Assembly: GCF_009765365.1 (NCBI RefSeq)
Contig: NZ_VTOM01000006.1
Span: 124,001 to 188,000, forward strand
Source: Antarcticirhabdus aurantiaca
GTDB taxonomy: Bacteria; Pseudomonadota; Alphaproteobacteria; Rhizobiales; Rhizobiaceae
Length of the DNA: 64,000 nt
Reading direction: 5' to 3'
Every line of letters begins with the position of its first letter. Position 1 is the first letter of the stretch. The position numbers and the translations under genes are program-made. Positions 59,574-64,000 of this stretch are shown here, one piece after another. Under the pieces are notes generated by a model. That model saw only the letters and a list, made by a program, of their open reading frames with translations, did no database searches and had not been told where the DNA came from.

Positions 59574-60059
59574 ATGCAAAGCCAAGCGGACACGAAGGAC
59601 TTCTGGGAGCGGATCGGCAAGTACGATACCTGCATGGTCGTGACCCACGACGGCACGCGGCTGCGCGCCCGGCCGATGGCGCCCAAGCTGTCCGACCTGG
59701 CGCCGGGGCGCCTCCTGTTCCTGACCGAGCGCCCGACCGCCAAGACCGAGGAGGTCGAGGCCGACCACGAGGTCGCCTGCACCTTTTCGCGCCACGGCGA
59801 ATACCTGTCGCTGTCCGGCCATGCCCGCGTGTCGGGCGATCGCGCCCTGGTCGATTCGGTCTGGGACGCGGAGGCCGAGGCCTGGCTGCCGGAGGACCGC
59901 AACGACCCCAAGGTCGCGCTGCTCGTGGTGGAGCCGGAGATGGCCGAGATCTGGGACGTGAAGGCCAACGCCGTCACCCGCGCCTATGAATTCGCCAAGG
60001 CGGCGGTCGGCGGCAAGGACCGGCCCGACACGACGGAGAACCGCAAGATCGAGTTTTGA
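59574..60059 (+). CDS. Pyridoxamine-5'-phosphate-oxidase-type general stress protein
   Basis: A 161-residue cytosolic protein of the split-barrel flavin-binding fold, general-stress-protein-26 group. It begins with a short helix (DFWERIGKYDTCMVVTHDGTRLRARPM) and has the beta-barrel with FLTERPTAKTEEVEADHEVACTF and YLSLSGHARVSGD. Such proteins bind FMN/FAD or F420-like cofactors; the substrate is unknown. It is inserted between pckA and chvI, divergent from pckA. Start ATG 59574 has AAAGGA upstream. Confidence 0.85.
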   Translation: MQSQADTKDFWERIGKYDTCMVVTHDGTRLRARPMAPKLSDLAPGRLLFLTERPTAKTEEVEADHEVACTFSRHGEYLSLSGHARVSGDRALVDSVWDAEAEAWLPEDRNDPKVALLVVEPEMAEIWDVKANAVTRAYEFAKAAVGGKDRPDTTENRKIEF

Positions 60060-60400
60060 CCGTCTCGTGAACGCGCCGCTCCGGGCCCGATGCCAGCCTC
60101 GTCAAAGGGTTGGCCGCGAGCCCGCGGGCGGGCGAGACTTGGCGCGGGCGTGACGAACGCTTATAAGAACGGCATCGGGACGCACCTCACGGCAGGGCGA
60201 TCCGGTGCCGGGCCAAGGTCTCGCGACTTGCGGCTCGGCTCCATGACGTTACGTTAGCTGCGACGGCCGGCGGGGCCGGAGGATCGAAAAGCCAGGCAGC
60301 GGACGACGACGAGGACGAACTGCCGCGCGCGGAGCCTGTCCGCGCGAGACGACGGACGGGCGCGCCCTTGCGCGCCGGCCAAGCTGGAGAACAAGGATCC
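60060..60400. other. chvI upstream region
   Basis: A 341-base stretch with the candidate promoter and no believable gene. The last part before chvI includes AAGGA 4 bases from the ATG. I see no terminator behind the preceding stress gene. Confidence 0.4.
60139..60167 (+). promoter_or_regulatory. Candidate promoter of the chvI operon
   Basis: TTGGCG at 60139-60144 and TATAAG at 60162-60167, 17-base spacer. It would leave a long leader (about 225 bases) before chvI. Confidence 0.5.
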
Positions 60401-61105
60401 ATGCCCACCATCGCCCTCGTCGACGACGACAGGAACATCCTCACCTCCGTGTCGATCGCGCTGGAAAACGAGGGATACCGGGTCGAGACCTACACGGACG
60501 GCGCCTCGGCGCTGGAAGGGCTGCAGGAGCATCCGCCGCACCTCGCCATCTTCGACATCAAGATGCCCCGCATGGATGGCATGGAGCTCCTCCGGCGCCT
60601 GCGGCAGAAATCCGACCTTCCCGTGATCTTCCTGACCTCCAAGGACGAGGAGATCGACGAGCTCTTCGGCCTGAAGATGGGCGCCGACGACTACATCCGG
60701 AAACCCTTCTCGCAGCGCCTTCTCGTCGAGCGCGTCCGGGCGATCCTGCGCCGCGGCGCCGCGCGCGAGGCGATGCCCAAGGGCGCCCCGCCGACGGCGG
60801 AATCCTCGCTCGAGCGCGGCCAGCTCGTCATGGACCAGGAGCGCCACACCTGCACCTGGATGGGCCAGCCGGTGACGCTGACCGTCACCGAGTTCCTGAT
60901 CCTCCACGCCCTCGCCCAGCGCCCCGGCGTCGTCAAAAGCCGCGACGCGCTGATGGACGCGGCCTATGACGAGCAGGTCTACGTCGACGACCGCACCATC
61001 GACAGCCACATCAAGCGCCTGCGCAAGAAGTTCAAGGCGATCGACGACGACTTCGACATGATCGAGACGCTCTACGGCGTCGGCTACCGCTTCCGCGAGG
61101 CCTGA
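60401..61105 (+). CDS. chvI: Two-component response regulator ChvI
   Basis: A 234-residue OmpR/PhoB-type regulator. The receiver has the acidic cluster D8-D10, the phosphorylation site D52 (IFDIKMP) and the KPF lysine signature; the winged-helix DNA-binding domain covers about 140-232 ([20 protein letters not shown] ... [13 protein letters not shown]). ChvI with ChvG controls envelope, exopolysaccharide and acid-response genes in rhizobia and relatives. It is separated by 23 bases from chvG. Start ATG 60401, just after AAGGA. Confidence 0.95.
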   Translation: MPTIALVDDDRNILTSVSIALENEGYRVETYTDGASALEGLQEHPPHLAIFDIKMPRMDGMELLRRLRQKSDLPVIFLTSKDEEIDELFGLKMGADDYIRKPFSQRLLVERVRAILRRGAAREAMPKGAPPTAESSLERGQLVMDQERHTCTWMGQPVTLTVTEFLILHALAQRPGVVKSRDALMDAAYDEQVYVDDRTIDSHIKRLRKKFKAIDDDFDMIETLYGVGYRFREA

Positions 61106-61128
61106 GCGGACAGGACGGGGACGCGCCG

Positions 61129-62964
61129 ATGGTGGCCCATGCCGACGCAGAGGCCGACCGGGCGGACGCGCCGTCGGGCGAAGGCTCGCGCGTGCGCGCC
61201 CGGCGCCGGGACGCCGCCGCGCGCTCGCGCCTGCGCCGCCTGCCCTTCATCCGCCGCACGCTTTATCGCGTGCGCTGGCTTCTCGGGCATTCGGTCTTCT
61301 CGTCCCTCACCCGGCGCATCGTCTTCCTCAACCTCGTGGCGCTGGTGGTGCTGGTCTCCGGCATCCTCTACCTCAACCAGTTCCGCGCCGGCCTCATCGA
61401 CGCGCGCGTGGAAAGCCTGCTGACGCAGGGCGAGATCATCGCCAGCGCCATCGCGTCCTCGGCGACGGTAGAGACGAACTCGATCTCGCTCGATCCCGAA
61501 CGCCTCCTGGAACTCCAGGCCGGCGACACGCTGTCCCCGTCCGCGGAAACCACCGAGAGCCTCGACTTCCCGATCAACCCGGAGCGCGTCGCCCCGCTCC
61601 TGCGCCGCCTGATCTCGCCGACCAGGACGCGCGCCCGGCTCTACGACCGCGATGCCAACCTCATTCTCGACTCGCGCCATCTCTACTCGCGCGGCCAGAT
61701 CCTGCGCTACGACCTGCCCCCCATCACCGAGGCCGAGGACACCTCGATCCTCCAGGAGGTCGACAACTGGTTCCGGCGCCTGTTCCGCCGCTCGGACCTG
61801 CCGATCTACCGCGAAACGCCGGGCGGCTCGGGGACGACCTATCCGGAGGTGATGAACGCGCTCACCGGCGGCCCGGCGACGGTGGTGCGCGCGACCGAGC
61901 GCGGCGAGCTGATCGTCTCGGTCGCGGTGCCCATCCAGCGCTTCCGGGCCGTTCTCGGCGTCCTCCAGCTCTCGACGCAGGGCGGCGACATCGACAAGAT
62001 CGTCCAGGCCGAGCGCATCGCGATCGTTCGCACCTTCGCGGTCGCTGCGCTCGTCACGATCTTCCTCTCGACGCTCCTCGCCTCCACCATCGCGACGCCG
62101 CTGCGGCGCCTGTCGGCCGCCGCGATCCGCGTGCGCCGGGGCGTTCGCGAGCGCGCCGAGATCCCGGACTTCGGCGACCGCACCGACGAGGTCGGCAACC
62201 TCGCCTCGGCGCTGAAGGACATGACCAACGCGCTCTACGCCCGCATGGACGCGATCGAGCGCTTCGCCGCGGACGTGTCCCACGAGCTGAAGAACCCGCT
62301 GACATCGCTGCGCTCGGCCGTCGAGACCCTGCCACTCGCCCGCAACGAGACCTCCCAGAAGCGCCTCCTCGACATCATCCAGCACGATGTGAGGCGCCTC
62401 GACCGCCTGATCACCGACATCGCCGACGCCTCGCGCCTCGACGCCGAGCTCGCCCGCGAGGACGCGGCCAACGTCGACCTCGACGCGCTTCTCCACCTCG
62501 TCGTCGAGGCCGCGCGCGGCCACACCAAGGACGGGCGCACGCCGACCATCATCCTGCGCCCCTCCTCGACCACGCCGGGCTCCAAGAGCGCCGTCATTCC
62601 CGGCCACGACCTGCGCCTGTCCCAGGTCTTCACCAACCTCATCGACAATGCCCGCTCCTTCGTGCCCGAGCAGGGCGGGCGCATCGTCGTCACCGTCCGC
62701 CGCCGCGGCACCCGCGTCATCGTCACCGTCGAGGACAACGGGCCGGGCATCCGCGTCGAGGAGATCGAGCGCATCTTCGAGCGCTTCTACACAGACCGGC
62801 CGGGCCCCGAATCCTTCGGCCAGAACTCCGGCCTCGGCCTGTCGATCTCGCGCCAGATCGTCGAGGCCCACGGCGGCACGCTGACGGCCGAGAACATCGA
62901 GGACGAGAACGCGCCCGACGGGATCGGGGGCGCGCGCTTCATCGTGTCCCTGCCGACGCCGTGA
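61129..62964 (+). CDS. chvG: Sensor histidine kinase ChvG (ExoS)
   Basis: A 611-residue inner-membrane kinase. After a basic cytoplasmic N-terminus come helix 1 (about 62-83), a periplasmic sensor domain (about 85-305), helix 2 (about 303-323), HAMP (to 375), the H box with the phospho-acceptor H385 (FAADVSHELKNPLTSLRSAVE), and the ATPase domain with the N box (NLIDNARSF), DNGPGI and GLGLSISRQIV. It phosphorylates ChvI. The hprK start GTG overlaps its stop by four bases (GTGA), so it is one operon. Confidence 0.96.
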   Translation: MVAHADAEADRADAPSGEGSRVRARRRDAAARSRLRRLPFIRRTLYRVRWLLGHSVFSSLTRRIVFLNLVALVVLVSGILYLNQFRAGLIDARVESLLTQGEIIASAIASSATVETNSISLDPERLLELQAGDTLSPSAETTESLDFPINPERVAPLLRRLISPTRTRARLYDRDANLILDSRHLYSRGQILRYDLPPITEAEDTSILQEVDNWFRRLFRRSDLPIYRETPGGSGTTYPEVMNALTGGPATVVRATERGELIVSVAVPIQRFRAVLGVLQLSTQGGDIDKIVQAERIAIVRTFAVAALVTIFLSTLLASTIATPLRRLSAAAIRVRRGVRERAEIPDFGDRTDEVGNLASALKDMTNALYARMDAIERFAADVSHELKNPLTSLRSAVETLPLARNETSQKRLLDIIQHDVRRLDRLITDIADASRLDAELAREDAANVDLDALLHLVVEAARGHTKDGRTPTIILRPSSTTPGSKSAVIPGHDLRLSQVFTNLIDNARSFVPEQGGRIVVTVRRRGTRVIVTVEDNGPGIRVEEIERIFERFYTDRPGPESFGQNSGLGLSISRQIVEAHGGTLTAENIEDENAPDGIGGARFIVSLPTP

Positions 62965-63443
62965 CCCCGACGCCGGTTCACGTTCACGGCACCGCCATCG
63001 CGCTCGCCGGTCACGGAGTCCTGATCCGCGGGCGCCCGCGCTCCGGCAAGAGCGCGCTCGCCTTCATGGCGCTGCGCCGGGCCGAGGCCGCGGGACTGAC
63101 CGCCGGCCTCGTCGCCGACGACCAGGTGCTGTTGGAGCCGGGCGCCGACGGCCGGCTCGCCATGGCGGCGCCCGCGCCCATCGCCGGCCTTCTCGAACTG
63201 TCGGGGGTCGGCATCCTCGGCGAGGCGCGAAGCTCGGGGACGCCGGTGCTCGACCTCCTCGTCGATCTTCTGGCCGAGCCGGACGCCGAGCGCCTGCCCG
63301 ATCCCGCCGCGGGGCGCCTTGCCGGCCGGCCCGTGCGCCGCATCGTCCTGCCCGAGCGCGAGGCGGCGCTCGGCGCCGAGATCCTCGTCCACCTTGCGCG
63401 AAACGGCTTCGCCGGCTTCGACGCGCGCGCCGACGCGCCGTGA
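62961..63443 (+). CDS. hprK: HPr kinase/phosphorylase, short alphaproteobacterial form
   Basis: A 160-residue HprK that lacks the N-terminal half of the Firmicute enzyme but keeps the catalytic core: the P-loop GRPRSGKS at 24-31, LVADDQVLL, and the C-terminal part with GVGILGEA. It phosphorylates HPr at serine, tying carbon and nitrogen signals to the regulatory PTS. It starts at a GTG within the chvG stop. The chvI-chvG-hprK-manX(-ptsH) order is typical of Rhizobiales. Confidence 0.94.
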   Translation: MTPTPVHVHGTAIALAGHGVLIRGRPRSGKSALAFMALRRAEAAGLTAGLVADDQVLLEPGADGRLAMAAPAPIAGLLELSGVGILGEARSSGTPVLDLLVDLLAEPDAERLPDPAAGRLAGRPVRRIVLPEREAALGAEILVHLARNGFAGFDARADAP

Positions 63444-63615
63444 CCGGAAGGCCGCAGGAGGCAAACAGTCGCGGCGACGGGCTTGCCTATCGGGCGCGCC
63501 GTGACAAGATGCGCCGCCGAAACCGTGCCGCGCCGCAGACAACGAAGGGGCAGCGCACGGACGGGGCAGGCGCGGCGCCGACCGCGGCTGCCGTCTCAGC
63601 GGAGTTCGATGCCAT

Positions 63616-64000
63616 ATGATCGGTTTGGTGCTCGTCACGCACGGGCGTTTAGCGGAGGAGTTCCGCAACGCTCTCGAGCACGTCGTCGGGCCTCAGGACG
63701 CCCTCGAGACCATTTCGATCGGTCCGGACGACGACATGGAGCAGCGCCGCACCGACATCGTCGAGGCGGTCGCCCGCACGAACCGCGGCAAGGGCGTGAT
63801 CCTTCTCACCGACATGTTCGGCGGAACGCCCTCCAACCTCGCGATCTCGGTGATGAGCGGCGAAGGCATCGACGTCCTCGCCGGCATCAACCTGCCCATG
63901 CTGATCAAGCTCGCCAAGGTGCGCGCCGACATGTCGATGGCCGAGGCGCTCGGCCTCGCCCAGGAGGCGGGACGCAAGTATATCAACGTCGCCAGCCGGG
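63616..64000 (+). CDS. manX: PTS EIIA-Man type protein ManX, cut by right edge
   Basis: The first 128 residues of a mannose-type EIIA domain, open to the right end of the window. The phosphorylation site is H9 (VLVTHGRLAEEF), and the fold marker LLTDMFGGTPSNLA is intact. In alphaproteobacteria without mannose EIIB/C this protein is regulatory, receiving phosphate from HPr and often acting on other systems. ptsH is expected just beyond the edge. Start ATG 63616. About 170 bases separate it from hprK, with no terminator visible. Confidence 0.9.
   Translation, partial: MIGLVLVTHGRLAEEFRNALEHVVGPQDALETISIGPDDDMEQRRTDIVEAVARTNRGKGVILLTDMFGGTPSNLAISVMSGEGIDVLAGINLPMLIKLAKVRADMSMAEALGLAQEAGRKYINVASR

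Noticed and set aside
63693-63986. Minus-strand frame over the right-edge gene
   Set aside because: It lies antisense to manX, whose H9 and GGTPSN motifs are clear.

Overview
The window is a high-G+C, gene-dense chromosomal segment from an alphaproteobacterium, most likely of the order Hyphomicrobiales (Rhizobiales). The evidence is gene order as much as single genes: mutS-glnD-murJ-trpS; the NifU-like/tsaB/rimI/acyltransferase/miaB/phoH/ybeY/CBS protein/lnt/HTH/metK/trmB run; rimP-nusA-ylxR-infB-rbfA-truB-rpsO-pnp; lptC-lptA-lptB-rpoN-hpf-ptsN; and pckA next to chvI-chvG-hprK-manX. Family or genus cannot be fixed from sequence reading alone; something near Aurantimonadaceae is only a guess. 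I recognised no rRNA, tRNA, CRISPR array, insertion sequence or prophage gene.

Layout. 0-7.6 kb: two small membrane proteins, a membrane diguanylate cyclase facing cysK, a secreted DUF1236 protein, mutS, and two adjacent small secreted proteins that share a repeated VPGS motif. 7.8-15.9 kb: glnD, murJ, an alpha/beta hydrolase lacking the usual nucleophile, trpS, a Usp protein and a NifU-like Fe-S scaffold. 15.9-26.9 kb: a tightly overlapping translation, RNA-quality and envelope run from tsaB to trmB. 27.0-29.1 kb: an accessory insertion, an M28 metallopeptidase fused to an autotransporter barrel, with its own promoter. 29.1-41.4 kb: the translation/RNA operon region, beginning with an attenuator-like leader and ending with pnp and a strong terminator. 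41.6-49 kb: mostly minus-strand genes, including olsB (ornithine lipids), acuI, lspA, two RNA methyltransferase-type genes, a LapA-domain protein, ihfB and sppA. 49.2-54.6 kb: LPS export (lptC/A/B), sigma-54, ribosome hibernation factor and nitrogen PTS IIA. 54.7-59.2 kb, minus strand: DUF1150, Hsp20 (behind a ROSE-like RNA thermometer candidate), msrB, a fasciclin protein, arfB and pckA. 59.6-64 kb: a flavin-type stress protein, then chvI-chvG-hprK-manX running off the right edge.

How the genes work together. Several sets recur: protein synthesis and RNA turnover (trpS, rimP to pnp, miaB, ybeY, trmB, arfB, hpf); envelope building (murJ, lnt, lspA, lptABC, olsB and a PlsC/OlsA-type acyltransferase); and nitrogen/carbon and envelope-stress control (glnD, rpoN, ptsN, hprK, manX, chvGI, pckA). 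Most of this is conserved housekeeping. The parts most worth a second look are the autotransporter peptidase, the VPGS-repeat protein pair, the inverted paired repeats at three intergenic sites, and several RNA hairpins in leaders (hsp20, rimP, pnp, rpsO, lptC).
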